64,000 nt of DNA from Corbicula japonica. Lineage: Eukaryota; Mollusca; Bivalvia; Venerida; Cyrenidae. The notes beneath the pieces were generated by a model. It was not told the origin of the DNA. It did not search any database and was given only the letters and a program-made list of their open reading frames with translations. The position numbers were made by a program, and so were the translations under genes. Below, one piece after another: positions 48,641-59,498 of the stretch. The DNA lies in assembly GCA_038501625.1 (NCBI GenBank), contig JAZAYU010001046.1, positions 1-64,000 on the forward strand, written 5' to 3'. How positions within the stretch are numbered: position 1 is the first letter of the stretch; each line of letters opens with the position of its first letter.

Positions 48641-48949
48641 AAAGACCACTTGTGCCCAGTCTCAATGTACAGACGTGTTGCCAGTAATACTTATTGTAAT
48701 AATCTGAGAGTCAACCGCGTTCACCACTGAGCCTGGACTACTTTCACAGTCAGTGGGCGGGGTTTAATCCTTTTGCCGCTGTCAAGTGCCGCCTCCACTG
48801 CCACGGTGAATGAATCACCTTTACAAGTCATGCGCTTGGACTAACACTGTCATTTCCGAATTTCCAAGAAACTTCCTGTTATATAATTCGGTAGAAACAT
48901 AGCCTTTTGTTTATGAACCCTCGTATAAAATGAAAGTGCCTTTAGCTGG

Positions 48950-49020
48950 GAGCGAACCCGCACCCCTTCACGTAGCGTTAGAACACCTACCATGTTCACT
49001 GCTAAGAACTAGGAAAATAG
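48950..49020 (-). pseudogene. tRNA-like box B segment
   Basis: The minus strand holds GCGGGTTCGCTCCCAGC, a good box B with T-arm potential. Box A and the rest of the cloverleaf are not convincing, so a SINE head or tRNA pseudogene is most likely. Confidence 0.45.
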
Positions 49021-49078
49021 CCTTGATTGGTGGTTACTGCTTATGAACAATATCAACTGTCACTGTAAACAAATCTTA

Positions 49079-49304
49079 TACTGTATTATCATTTTATTTC
49101 TAGCGAGTTTAATTTTCGCGTATTTCATACTATAGGACATTTTCGCGAAATTCAACCCCAGCAAAATTAAACCATCAAACACCAACAGCGTGTTTTAATA
49201 GAATAATACAGTAGCTGCGTTAATTAATGCATCCCCTCGCAAATTCGTCATTTGCCAGTTTTGCGCGAAAATTCGTACCCGCGAAATTAAATGATGGTAC
49301 AGTA
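49079..49304. mobile_element. TA-flanked hairpin MITE (TACTGTA ends)
   Basis: TACTGTATTATCATTTTATT at left; the right end inverted reads TACTGTACCATCATTTAATT. An internal copy of the same terminus lies at ~49211, so two units are nested or fused. The interior has GCGAAATT words. Confidence 0.7.
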
Positions 49305-49414
49305 GTACATTAACAATAACTAAGTCCATGACCGTTGCGGATGAGCCTGCTCTATTGACATTAAGTATACAAGAAATTCCACGTTTACTCTATTTTGTTT
49401 TCGGTGTTGTCTGG

Positions 49415-49548
49415 TTAACTGCTTTTCTTAATTTCTAAATATTTGGTATCAAAATTGAGATAAGATCATTTTAATTCTATTGTAAAACTATCTATGATCT
49501 AATCTCAGTTTTGATACCAAAAATTTAGGCATTTAGAAAAGAAGTTAA
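49415..49548. mobile_element. 134-bp TTAA-ended hairpin MITE
   Basis: TTAACTGCTTTTCTTAATTTC and, inverted from the right, TTAACTTCTTTTCTAAATG; both arms then share TTTGGTATCAAAA. The TTAA at each end suggests piggyBac/Kolobok-type mobilisation. Confidence 0.7.
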
Positions 49549-49785
49549 TAAAAGAATCCAAAAACAAAGTACACACTTTCTTTAGATAAACCGTATACTT
49601 GCATTAATTAACATCCACTGTAAATCGTGACCTTCATTGAACAAATTTAATGCCTTTTGTCTTCAAATAATTAGTGTACTATTCTTAAAATATGTAAATT
49701 GTTTAGAGAAACTAATCGTATCCGTAATGATGCCCTGCATTGTTGACTGTTTTTTAACCATTTCCTCCTTTTATTCGCTATTTTT

Positions 49786-49962
49786 GCGCATGTGCGAACA
49801 GTGTAGATCCAGATCAGCCGGCACATACGTGCCGTCTGATCAGGATCTGCACTGGTCGCATTTTGGTCAGAAAAAAACCTAACAAATCATAAAGCAAACA
49901 GCTAAGATCCTGATCAGACAGCACGGATGTGCCGGCTGATCTGGATCTACACTGTTCGCCCA
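49786..49962. mobile_element. Palindromic MITE, GATCCTGATCAG family
   Basis: The best-preserved copy here: GTGCGAACAGTGTAGATCC at left and the inverse GGATCTACACTGTTCGCCC at right, with AT-rich centre. Confidence 0.85.
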
Positions 49963-51295
49963 TACCATAAAGGTGTGTATCTGGAGAAAAAGTGTAAAAA
50001 CGTGTTGTGTGTATTGTGTATGTATTCTGCATTAGATTGTGTGTTTTGTTGTTTTCTTTGTAATTATGCTTGTGGCTTTTCAACATTACACCTAATGTAG
50101 ATGGCCAAAGGCAGGAATATTGCTGATTTGCCAATAATCTTAAACTCGAAAGTTGTAAATGTTCGGACCATCCTCACTGCAACTGCTGCTGCCACTGTGT
50201 GCACTCTTTGTGCGGAGTACTTGTTCAAATTTTAACAAGTTTAGGTGGGAACTAGTATAATTACTTTCACCAATTGTGATTTTATTTGCTTTAATGTTTG
50301 CTTAAAACTCATTGATTTCACTCATTTTGGGATATCAGATTAAACATAATTGGTATGAAATTACTGATAAAGATACGATTAAAACGCGCATGGGTCTTAA
50401 TTTTATTTTGTCCGTTGTTCACTTAGAAATCGAATAATTTTTCAGCGTTCGTATTGATTTAAAGCACAAATCGCAAAAAATGAAACTTTATGGGTTGTGT
50501 GTACATTTGTATGTTTCGGAGAGTAGGGACGCAGAGGTCCGGCTGAGTTGAGGCATTGGCTTAAAGTTCAATATGTAAACATATATGTTTATTTCGGCAT
50601 ATACTAGTACTCGTACATTCATATAAAAGCAACTATGAATTGTTTGTATTACTGATTATGAACATAACGATATCAAATTTGTAAAACTGTTGGCTGATGA
50701 ACACTATTTTTATATTACCTCTCGGTCACGTGACGGTCTTGTTAGTGTTAACGTACTATATATTACGGTAATTAATCTTGTTTTTAATAATAGTGCCTGC
50801 TCCCATATTTCAAAGTATTCAACAAATGATAAAGAAAATCCATGTTTGCTTCGGTCCGTTTTGCCATTTTCTTTATGATTATCTAGGTTATTTCATATTG
50901 TTGTCATAAATATACGGACATCAGATGTAAAACGTCATAAATCCAATTTTGTTTGGTAAGAATACAGATTTGGACGAGATAATATAAAAATCAAATAAAT
51001 CATTGAGTAAAGAAATGTTGACATAAATTTAAGGCGCCTTCAATTTGGGAAAATAAATGAAATCAATTTGTCATGCCTGATATAAAGGATGATGCTTGCA
51101 AGGCTTATGTTGAACATTGTCGATTTCTTTCATTCTACAATTTTAAAATATATCAATACGTATACAACCGTTGAAAACCGTAAAATTAACAAGTTTTCAA
51201 TGGTGTTCTGTGCGGATCAAATATCCGATTGCTCGTTATATTTCGTCCATGTAAAGACACAGACGAAAATTTATCCTGATGCTTGATCGCACCCG
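49963..51295. other. Noncoding
   Basis: No gene supported. Short frames show no protein character. Confidence 0.45.
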
Positions 51296-51700
51296 TGGTC
51301 GGCTGTAATCGCAACTTTTCGGCCGATCTACGAGATTCTTCGATCAAGACCTCAAGTGCAATCGCAACTTCTTGGCCGACAACCGAGATTCTCCGATCAA
51401 GTCCTCATATGCAATCGCAACTTCTCGGCCGATCTCCGAAATTCTCCGATCAAGTCCTCAAGTGCAATCGGAACTTCTTGGCTGATCTCCGTGATTCTCC
51501 GATCAAGCCCTCAAGTGCAATAGCAAGTTCTCGGCTGATTTCCGTGGTTCTGCGATAAAGTAATCAAGTGCAATCGCAACTTCTCGGCTCATCTCCGTGA
51601 TTCTCTGATCAAGCCCTTGAGTGCAATCGCAATTTCTCGGTCGATCCCGAGATTCTCTGATGAAGTAATCAAGTGCAAGATTCACCGATCAGTTCTTTCA
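51296..51700 (+). repeat. ~53-bp minisatellite, ~7.5 units
   Basis: Unit GTGCAATCGCAACTTCTCGG + CCGATCTCCGAGATTCTCCG + ATCAAGTCCTCAA, 10-20% diverged between units. It is open on the plus strand by chance of composition. Confidence 0.9.
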
Positions 51701-53548
51701 CTGTAAGCATATCGTACCTATTTTATCATTTCGTTAAATAATGTAACCCATGGTCACGCAGAAATTCGCAGACTGAACGAGAAGTTGCGATTCAATACGA
51801 TTTGATACATATTTATAATAAAAACGCCATCGTTCAGCGACAATACTTTCAAAATCACAAATTATTTTGTTAGACACCCAATAACAAAAGTTTGCTAGAA
51901 CTATAAATTGACGCCCAAGTACTGTTATAAGTACATCATCGGTTACATCATCCCACCTTCGTCTTTCGTTCCAACCCACTGTCGCTGCCTATCTACCATT
52001 AGCAGATCAAAAGCTCATTTGTTAGCATACCTGAAAACGATATCTGACTCTCCAGGGATTGTGAGCCAGTAGATCGAATCACCCGCTCATTTAAGTATAA
52101 TGCTAACGATTGCTGACATTGGTTTAGGATAGCGGTGCTATACAACGACTTTTAAAAGAACCAGTGGCGAATCCTCCACCGACGGCAAAAATAAAGTAAA
52201 AAACATCACCCTTTAGCTGCTCTTCAGTAATAATACACACATCCGGGTCTTTACTAGTTCGTTTAAAAAATGAAAATCTGTGGTCTTTAAGATTTAAGTG
52301 GCACAAACTAAACACCATACCGTGAAATCGATGCTGATGTTTTGCTTCAGCGCTGTTCAGTTCTTATCACTTTAACAAGAGAGAAAAGCAGAAAATTTCT
52401 ATTAGTTTATTTATGTTTTATATATTGGATTGTGTTTATTCGGACGGATTACAGTGCGTTGTCCATACGCAAAATTACGCGTGTTTTTCTTCACAATATA
52501 GACTTAAAGGTTTAGAAGGCGTTTATTTGTCAATGTATAATAAATATAGTTCAAACTAGGTGGAATTTATAATAAATTACCAAGAGCTTTCAATAGTGTC
52601 CCGAGACCTTAATACAGACATGCCGCGGCATAAATAAACCCATTTGCTCTTTGAAATGAGATGCAAAAGTTAAAGATTGGATTTTCTTTATTTGGAATGA
52701 AATCAGTTATCTAAACAATCTACTTGATTATTTAACTAAATGGACCATTGTAGTGTGGATTATTTGTACGTGATGATGTCTGTTTGTGTTTCCGTTTGAA
52801 CTTTTGAATCCCGAAACAAAAGTGTGGAGAATAGAAAACCCGAAATGATATAAAAGGACGCGTAGGTAAATATAAAAGTGGCAGAATTCTATTAAACCGT
52901 TTCATATCGACAAAAGAAAAGAAAACGTATGTATGGATTTAATACGCAACTGCTAAAAAAGCTAGCTGCTTAAAAAGAAATTCACTAAAATTACAAAAGA
53001 CGAAAGAACGCTTTCATTCAATTTCTTTGAGAGAAGTCAAGACGTGTACATTAAAGAAATGTCAATCACACCAATGTACTGAGTGGATTTTAAAACTCTA
53101 GACAGTCGCGGGTAGCCACTTCATGTCAAATATATTTATTAAAAGTTAGGCTTTAGCTCAACTTTCCACAAAAACATGCATGAAGTACTATTAAATCATC
53201 TATTGACATTCTAAAGCTTTTAAGTGGTTGTAAAAAGTGTGTATGACAATTTAAACATTTGTTTTAGAATAATAATGTTTAAATACTTGAGAATATGCGC
53301 ATTTATTTGAATAGCAAATTATGCGGGTTCGTTAGTTTTTATAAAGCTATTAAACTTTCCGATGTTTAGAGATTGAAACATTGGATAATAATAAATAGAC
53401 AGGTATTGGGAGAAAATAGATTGAAAAATAAATTATAATGATGAACCAATGTATTGTTCAGTGTATACACAAAGGTATGGCTTGTTGCTAGCCTGTAAAT
53501 CTGATGGTCATAACTAAATAACTAACAATACGTGAATCTGGCCTAAAA
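51701..53548. other. Noncoding upstream of the 53.5-kb gene
   Basis: A 64-codon minus-strand frame (52124-52318) has some protein-like stretches but no clear homology or splice partners. No promoter motif for the gene at 53549 could be picked out. Confidence 0.4.
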
Positions 53549-54235
53549 ATGACAATACCGGAAGGACTTCGTGACGGTATGTTTTCCTCGGTGCGCGAGG
53601 AAATACCGCCGCCGGTGAACAACGCTTGTGTGCCGGATATCTTCAACAAGTTGGACGCCGGCGCGATAGAAAGGACTAAAGTCATGAACACGCAGCTGAC
53701 TTTCAAGCTACAGTTACAGGAGAAGGTGCTTATAAAATACAGAAACGCTGCGGAACAAAGATTTCTGCGGGAACGCGACAAAGTGAGATCGGACTTGAGA
53801 AATATTGTGCGGCGTATGCCGAATTATGCCGATATCCCGCATCTAGAGACAAAAGTGAAAAAGTTGCGAAAAGCAAAGAAGGAACATACGAAACACAAAC
53901 ATGACTGCGTCTTTACAACAGAGCCTCTCGACATGAAAGGGCTGACAACTGAAAAAGACGATAAACCATTCTGTGATAGATTTATCACTCATCATCTCCC
54001 GACAAAATCTCGATACTATAAGGACGTTCTTCATTCGGTAACGAAAGGAATGAGCATGCCGGACCTAAGACCAAGACCGGCTGACCGGTACCGGCGTTTA
54101 GTACCAATCCAAACAGAGCGCCACCCAGAGGACGTTCTAGCGTCAAAACTGCTTCCGGTTATTCATTCTCTAGACGACAATTTTGTGTCGTCGAAATCTC
54201 ACATATTTGATGACGATGATACTAAAACAGTCTGA
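53549..54235 (+). CDS. Intronless hypothetical protein, 228 aa
   Basis: ATG 53549 follows an in-frame stop and has A at -3. The codon and GC composition is richer than its surroundings, and the frame is the longest outside repeats on this flank. The N-terminal 45 residues are Pro-rich (EEIPPPVNNACVPDIFN). Residues ~45-90 form a charged helix (LQLQEKVLIKYRNAAEQRFL, then RERDKVRSDLRNIV), and ~98-116 is Lys-rich (KVKKLRKAKKEHTKHKHD). The C-terminus is acidic (DDDDTKTV). No signal peptide or membrane segment, so an intracellular protein is likely. I do not recognise the family. It looks like a host gene and not a transposon. Confidence 0.65.
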   Translation: MTIPEGLRDGMFSSVREEIPPPVNNACVPDIFNKLDAGAIERTKVMNTQLTFKLQLQEKVLIKYRNAAEQRFLRERDKVRSDLRNIVRRMPNYADIPHLETKVKKLRKAKKEHTKHKHDCVFTTEPLDMKGLTTEKDDKPFCDRFITHHLPTKSRYYKDVLHSVTKGMSMPDLRPRPADRYRRLVPIQTERHPEDVLASKLLPVIHSLDDNFVSSKSHIFDDDDTKTV

Positions 54236-54648
54236 CAAACCATTTCTTACACAATGTACGTGATCGTGCTTTAAATGTTTCTGCATAAATTTTAATCACT
54301 CGAAATGAGAAAAAAAGGCATACAACTAAATCCATATACGAGCCATATTTGCGCAAATTACAGTCAGTTGCGACCTTGACAACACTCTATAATTCTTGAA
54401 AACAAAGCTTTTGGATTCCTTTAACCATTCTGTTGCATATATTCCGATTAAATCCCTGCAGTTTGTGATGCTGCGGATGATTCAATATCATTTGATTTGT
54501 GAAACGTGATTTTGGAATCGGGAGATGATATTGTTCAAGGAAAATATTTATTCTGGTACGTTCAGAACATTTTTCGCCTGGATGTAAGATGAACTACACT
54601 AGAGTTAACAAAGATGGCAAACAGTCACATAATCTTCGGGAATATGAT
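54236..54648. other. 3' flank of the 53.5-kb gene
   Basis: AT-rich; no strong AATAAA close to the stop codon. Nothing else seen. Confidence 0.4.
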
Positions 54649-54761
54649 TACTGTGGTTTCATATAATTTCGCGTGGACGAATTTTCGCGCTGAGGGCAAA
54701 AGTGACTTAGCGCGAAATACGCGAAAATTACACTTGCATTAAATATACTAAAACCACAGTA
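54649..54761. mobile_element. 113-bp TA-flanked hairpin MITE
   Basis: Begins TACTGTGGTTTCATATAATT and ends AAACCACAGTA. Inner arms TTTCGCG/CGCGAAA are also complementary. Confidence 0.75.
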
Positions 54762-55261
54762 CATAATTGGCGCAAGTCACTGGAATAGGGGTCTTCTGGG
54801 AAATTGTTTGGCATTATAGTTTTTACTTTATTTGGAAAGAATTAACAATTTCTTTTATTTCTTTATAATTTATTGGTGATTTTATTACTCAATTTGACTA
54901 TACTGTGTTGAATTTAAAGCGAAATGCATAATAAGAAATGTCGTTTGCTCAACTCTATGACGTCATTTCAAGAATCGGCGTTAGTGACGTGCCCTATATG
55001 AGATCATATAATATTATTTGAAGATTATGTAACTGTTTAGATTGTCACGTCATATCATATTATTGTTGCTTACTGCAGATGCGGACATTTTAGATGTTGC
55101 GACTTTTTTGTGACGCGCCTTTATAATATGATAGTTAGGCCTATTCATGTTTACCTTGTTTCAAATTTTATTCAAATACCAGAAGCGAGTCATACTTGAT
55201 TGGCAAATAGGTAGTCAGAGCACCAATTATTTTAAACCATGTTCAGATACACTTGAAATTC

Positions 55262-55313
55262 ACAGTAACGCTATTTGTGCAGTGTGGCGGCCGCAGAAAG
55301 TCTCCCCGTACAT
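55262..55313 (-). repeat. Dispersed repeat end, copy 3 of 3 (inverted)
   Basis: Its reverse complement reads ATGTACGGGGAGACTTT, then CGCCACACTGCACAAATAGC, matching 2306-2360 and 39461-39510. Confidence 0.7.
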
Positions 55314-55404
55314 ATAGTCAGTACTGTTAACGGCTACATCTTTACCAGTATCATGTAATTATGATCACTTTTATCAGGGATAGCCACACAATATTTGGGG
55401 TTGT

Positions 55405-55517
55405 TCCGGTTAGCTCAGTCGGTAGCGTGTTACATTTTATATATATCTTAAAGTGAACAGCTGAGATCCTGATCAGGCTGCATAGATTTGCAGATCTGGA
55501 TCTCCAATGTTCGCCTA
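55405..55517. mobile_element. tRNA-like head fused to a half GATCCTGATCAG MITE
   Basis: GGTTAGCTCAGTCGGTAGCGTG (55410-55431) is a tRNA box A/D-arm sequence with no box B after it. It is followed at 55452-55517 by one arm of the palindromic MITE family. Confidence 0.55.
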
Positions 55518-57905
55518 TTAATAACACTCATAATCCCACGGAGTAAAATATTTAAAAGGTTCACAGTTATAATAGGTCGTTTGTAAGCTACTGTAAATTA
55601 CGATATAGTAAATTTTAAATCGTTTTACTTGAATAGTGTAAAGGCATTCGAAGCTTTTCACTCGAAAACACGAAACGATTATTAAAATCAATGTAGATCT
55701 ATGCAAAGTTGTCTGTATTCAATAGGCGTTTCTTTTTCCATTTTTATTTATATCTAAACATCTTTATCTATCGCTCTAAGTGCATTCATTTATGCAGAAT
55801 CATCTAATACAAATTAGTTTTTAAGTGGTCGACATGCTGAAATAGATTTTTGCCATTTTTATTTAAATTTCTTCATAAATTAATGTAATTGGGTAAAATT
55901 ACAATTAGACCATTTTGTTATAACAACTTGTTAGGTTTAAATGCTAGTCAGCTAACGTACAAATGTTAATTTATTGAATAAATTACAGTTTTTGATTAAT
56001 GCCATTTTTGTTTTCATTATAATTTACTTTCTAAACGAATGGTTGAAATTTGATGTAAAGTCACTGGCTCATGTGAAAGTTATTAGGTTTTTATTATTAT
56101 GATTATTTGTATTTTTTTCCATGATTACTTTTTAATTACGCCCCTCGTGATATATTCTTATGCATCTGAACTCTGCCCCGTAATAAAATCCTGCGATATA
56201 CAGTACTGTGAACGCATAATTTGCGTTTCTCATGCGTCCGTCTGTCTTTAACGTGCGTTTTGTGTGTAACCTTAAACGGTCACAGTTCGGTACTGTGAGC
56301 GTATACGGTTACAAATTTTGCGCCTATCGTGCTTCTGTCTATCGTGTATCGTGCTTCTGTCTATCGTGTATCGTGCGTACTTCTATCGTGTATCGTGTGT
56401 TTCGTTTGTAATCTTTAACGTTCACAAAACTGTATCACCGGAAGCTTTTTATTTTTCATTAATTTGTTAGAGTTATGGGGCTTGCATTGACTGCTGGCAA
56501 GACAATGGAAGCTTTATCGAAAAAGTTTGAAGACAGTTGGACGAACAGACGGACGGTCAGACATAACGGCTGACGGACAGGCAATCCTTGAATCACCTTG
56601 ATTCGCCAGAACAAAACGACAATAAACAGAATGTAACTGAATAAAATTCGTTATTTTCTTCATAATTCATACACCAGATTTGCTCTACATCTTTTACACT
56701 GGACTTAATAACACACGCGTTCTGGTATTGAACACTGGTGCGGATCACTAGGTACGACATTATTGAGTACCAATTAAAAATGCCGCGACCAACTACATTT
56801 TCCAACTTAAATCCAATAGAAGTCTTCGATCTAAGATAGACCTGAGCTATAATCCAATCATTACTGCTTTCAATCTCATGATCTAATGCTTTTAATAAGA
56901 AGTATAGAACTGAATTTATGTAATGTTAGATAGCTTCAAAGAAAATGGAAGAAATGGAAAGCTTTTAACTTCTCCGTAGATCAATCGTGTTTTAAACATT
57001 TAATAGTTAATGCCTGTTAATGCAACTTAACAACAAGCTCTTGTTTTTCGCCATTTCTTTCGTCTGTGCACAATTTTAAAATCAATCGTGTTTTAAATAT
57101 ATATCCCATTTAATAGTTAATGTCCGTTAATGCAACCTAACAATAATCATGTGTTTTTTCGCCATTTCTTTCGACTGTGCACGCTTTTTAAAGGGAAAGC
57201 GACCGTTTTATGTTTTTTGGAGCGTAGCAAAATTAAATATCTTATGATCAGCTTTTAATATTAAAAATGCTGTGAATGCCTTTATGTTCGCGGGCACAAC
57301 ATTTCGTGGTTTTCAAAAAAAACCCATCCTTTTCGAGGGAACCTACATTCGCGGTTTTCAGTTTTATAAAATGAAGTGTTTGTACAATTCTATGCCTTGT
57401 TTATATTTAAAATTCGTTGATCAACCTGTCCCAGGAAATCCACGAAATCTCATACCCCACGAAAATTATTGATTTTACTGTAATACATGATGTTGGTGGA
57501 TAACTTGATCTGTCAAAGTGAAAACTGATCCGAAAATTTCCTTAATTTTCATTTACTTCTTTTAAAAACGATTTTAAGAAAACTAAAACAAATTAATAAA
57601 TATGTTATGTTTGCCCTCATTCTGCCTAGCCTTTAGTGGCTTTTATGGTGTTTACAATTCAGTCAATTCAGTGCGCCCACCTTCTACTGGCAGGGTCTAA
57701 AAAACGCTATCCACAGCGGGTTATTGTTTTGCATAATTTATCGCGGACAACAAAAGATCATTTTCGAAGAATGGTGCACTGTGTATTCAAAACTCGTTCC
57801 AGTCACGTGTTTTCGAGCTTCGGAGTAAACAACGTATCGGAAAACTGGTATAAGACTTACTGACCACTCTGCTATTGGTAACTCTGCTATTGGTAACTCT
57901 GCCAA
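55518..57905. other. Noncoding with small tandem repeats
   Basis: 56335-56400 repeats TATCGTGTATCGTG words. 56981-57080 and 57081-57190 are two ~105-bp direct copies (ATCAATCGTGTTTTAAA... to TTTCGCCATTTCTTTCG). 57262-57480 has TTCGCGG/CCACGAA inverted words. No gene supported. Confidence 0.5.
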
Positions 57906-57907
57906 CA

Positions 57908-58030
57908 GAGCCCACGATCATAAAACTGAGATTGGAGACCAGTCTCAAATCTCAAGCACCTGATTTCAGCCAATCAGATGCTTGAGATTTGAGACTGCTC
58001 TCCATTTTTAGTTTAATGATCTTGGGTCCA
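57908..58030. mobile_element. Palindromic MITE family B
   Basis: GATCATAAAACTGAGATTGG...CCAATCAGATGCTTGAGATT ending TTTAATGATCTTGGG. It is preceded by two copies of CTCTGCTATTGGTAA (57868-57900). Confidence 0.8.
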
Positions 58031-58359
58031 GTTCGTGTAACATTGAAACTTGGAAAACTAAACTCAGCTATGTTCATTAAACGCAGATGAATACTGCGTT
58101 AAGAAGATTAAGCGCCCTCAGAATAGAACACATGACTTTGTGTTTTTAAGCGTTTTGTTTTTTTAAACTGTAAAATGTCTGGACTAGCTTTATCATGTCC
58201 CAGTGTAATTGGAAGGTAAGAAGAACATGTTATAGACATTTTATTGCAGAAAATGTTTGGAATGAATAACAAATCACGTATACACGCATACGTTGTATAT
58301 ATACGTTATGGAAATGACAACCGAGAACTTTGCGGTCATCTTGTAACCTTTACATCATG

Positions 58360-58581
58360 TATACTACTGAAAACTTGATAAGGGCCTGTTATTATTATTG
58401 TTTAGGTTAAAATTTTTAACAGTTTATGATACATCAAGTTTTATGTGTGTTGTTTCTTTGATAAAACCGATGAATAAGTCATCCGTGTTTAATTATTGAA
58501 CTGAAACAAGAATGTAAAATTGTCAAAGCGGAAAAACTTACAGACTTCGCAAGTGGCCCTTATCAAATTTTGAGTAGTATA
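58360..58581. mobile_element. 222-bp TIR MITE
   Basis: TATACTACTGAAAACTTGAT AAGGGCC at left, with the inverse at right (27-bp TIRs, two mismatches). AT-rich interior. Confidence 0.7.
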
Positions 58582-59498
58582 TTTAAGATAAAGAGACTAC
58601 ATTAAATATTTTTGACAAAGAAAAGTAGCAAAGAAGTAAGTAAATTATAATGATTCTGTTAAGAAAGCTAATGAGCGGGCGGATAAATGACATAAATTTA
58701 TGTCTGTGTGGTTTCTTTTATAAACAACCAGCAATCTGTCATAAAAAACTGGAGTATGACGGCTTAAAGATTATTGCGGTTGTTGTCGTTTTCACGACGT
58801 AAACATTTTACGTGTTCACCGTTTGCATGAGAAAAATCATTGAACTCAGTCAAAATAAATTGATTCACAACTATTATTTTAAAAAAAGTCCCTCTCTTGC
58901 CAAATGTTTACCTATATTTACATTTCCTTGCAACAAAACAACAGAACAACTATAAAAAAACGAATAACATGCAAAATCGGTCAAACGGTGCTCTCGTAAA
59001 ATTCATTATGTTGTGAAATCTTCTTTAATTGTGAAAATCATTTAAACCCCAAACGGAAATGAATAAATGAACACAAAAAATATCGCAATGATCTGAGACA
59101 ATATCATTACACGGGTACATCGGAAAAACACCAAAGGCGTTATCATGAACTTTAGTAAAAACATAGGGGTATTTATGTTGGAAACTGTCACTACATACAT
59201 AAATATTATAAATATTTCCTGTTAAAATAAATAACGAAGTACCAGGCTCTATTGAAACTCTCTTTCAAATTGCATTCAAAATGTTTCAGTAGTGACCATG
59301 TTCACAAAAACCTATTTCATCCGTGATTACGTTTCATCGATTTTAATGACTTTAAGATGCATGGTAATGTAATGTATTGTACATCTGATTTGCTGATACC
59401 TAATAAGGACTGAAAAGTTTAACTGAAGAAAGGACATCGTGCGCTAATTGACCTAATGCTATGAGATGATTAAGAAGTTAAGTGTGCGCATGCGCAAA
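58582..59498. other. Noncoding; 3' flank of the coiled-coil gene
   Basis: AT-rich. It probably includes the 3' UTR of the minus-strand gene ending at 59499; no clear polyadenylation signal was fixed. Confidence 0.4.

Noticed and set aside
52124..52318. 64-codon minus-strand ORF
   Set aside because: Some hydrophobic stretches but no homology, splice sites or neighbours to support a gene.
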